NCBI GenBank assembly: GCA_002701395.1
Contig: NZVC01000058.1
Span: 1-64,000, forward strand
Origin: Maritimibacter sp.
GTDB taxonomy: Bacteria; Pseudomonadota; Alphaproteobacteria; Rhodobacterales; Rhodobacteraceae
DNA length: 64,000 bases
Direction of reading: 5' to 3'
In this document: piece by piece, positions 63,817-64,000 of the stretch
Numbering within the stretch: the first letter of the stretch is position 1
Layout of the letters: each line of letters opens with the position of its first letter
Notes under the pieces: model-generated
Told to the model about the DNA's origin: nothing
Databases searched by the model: none
The model's input: the letters and a program-made list of their open reading frames with translations, nothing else
Made by a program: the position numbers and the translations under genes

Positions 63817-64000
63817 TTATCTGGGAACGGGTTCTCCGACCCGTATGACTTCCCATACTAACGAAATCCCGCGCGTTTGGAATACCTTTTCTCGAACCAT
63901 TTCACCGAGTTCTTCCAGCTCGGCCGCCGTCGCACCGTCAGCGTTGGTCAGGAAATTCGGATGCTTCTCGGACATCTGCGCACCACCGTGGCGGAAGCCC
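63817..64000 (-). CDS. murB: UDP-N-acetylenolpyruvoylglucosamine reductase, C-terminal part (cut by window edge)
   Basis: About 60 C-terminal residues: [20 protein letters not shown], then [36 protein letters not shown], stop at 63817. The SxxHxNF-type segment ([10 protein letters not shown]) and the C-terminal helix plus LEWE-like strand are diagnostic of MurB. It reduces enolpyruvyl-UDP-GlcNAc to UDP-MurNAc. It precedes ddl by 65 bases, as expected in this cluster. Confidence 0.9.
   Translation of the reverse strand, partial: GFRHGGAQMSEKHPNFLTNADGATAAELEELGEMVREKVFQTRGISLVWEVIRVGEPVPR

Overview
The window is high-GC DNA, densely packed with genes. It reads as chromosomal sequence from an alphaproteobacterium of the order Rhodobacterales, probably a marine Roseobacter-type organism. 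Pointers are the gene order (SPOR lipoprotein, dacC, tmk, holB, tatD, metallo-hydrolase; murB, ddl, ftsQ, ftsA, ftsZ, lpxC, bamD, recN), the protein style, and sodium bioenergetics (Na+-NQR plus a Na+:alanine symporter). The genus cannot be fixed from the sequence alone.

Layout. 1-628: an in-frame chimera of a siderophore-interacting flavoprotein N-terminus and a von Willebrand A domain, cut by the window edge. 797-1750: aldo/keto reductase. 2000-7025: five signalling genes, three receiver proteins and two histidine kinases, none with a recognisable DNA-binding or enzymatic output. 7268-7915: unrecognised protein. 7927-16415: a LacI-type regulator, two identical operators, an ABC importer (binding protein, two permeases, a 65-residue membrane protein, two ATPases) and a fused dihydroxyacetone kinase, forming a catabolic uptake operon. 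16412-24514: CBS protein, two small membrane proteins (one is NqrM), ApbE and the complete nqrABCDEF operon. 24675-30311: AEC carrier, DUF4394 protein, ECF sigma/anti-sigma pair, universal stress protein, alanine/glycine:cation symporter.

30556-39526 is the most accessory-looking part: tandem S33 peptidase paralogues (one frameshifted), an SH3b protein and a lipoprotein that share an uncharacterised C-terminal domain, an LprI/MliC-like lysozyme-inhibitor protein, a CPBP membrane protease, an AraC regulator and a methyltransferase. It ends at a tRNA-Ser(UGA) gene whose 3' end faces it.

40125-46732 is a housekeeping run for cell wall, dTMP, DNA polymerase III delta' and hydrolases. 46799-52457 is a spermidine/putrescine-type ABC importer with unusually enlarged permeases and a DUF1330 gene inside the operon. 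52704-54951 holds a TPR protein, an SDR and a TauE/SafE permease. 54958-64000 is the distal part of the division/cell-wall cluster, read right to left: murB (partial), ddl, ftsQ, ftsA, ftsZ, lpxC, bamD, recN.

How parts work together. ApbE and NqrM mature the Na+-NQR complex encoded next to them, and the resulting sodium gradient can drive the Na+:alanine symporter. The ABC importer feeds a substrate that should yield dihydroxyacetone to the kinase at the operon end, under LacI control. The division cluster couples peptidoglycan precursor synthesis, the Z-ring, lipid A and outer-membrane assembly. Candidates for something not yet described are the output-less phosphorelay, the LacI/twin-operator DHA-kinase importer with its small membrane protein, the shared C-terminal domain in the secreted pair at 34.6-35.8 kb, and the permease with a roughly 280-residue periplasmic insert.
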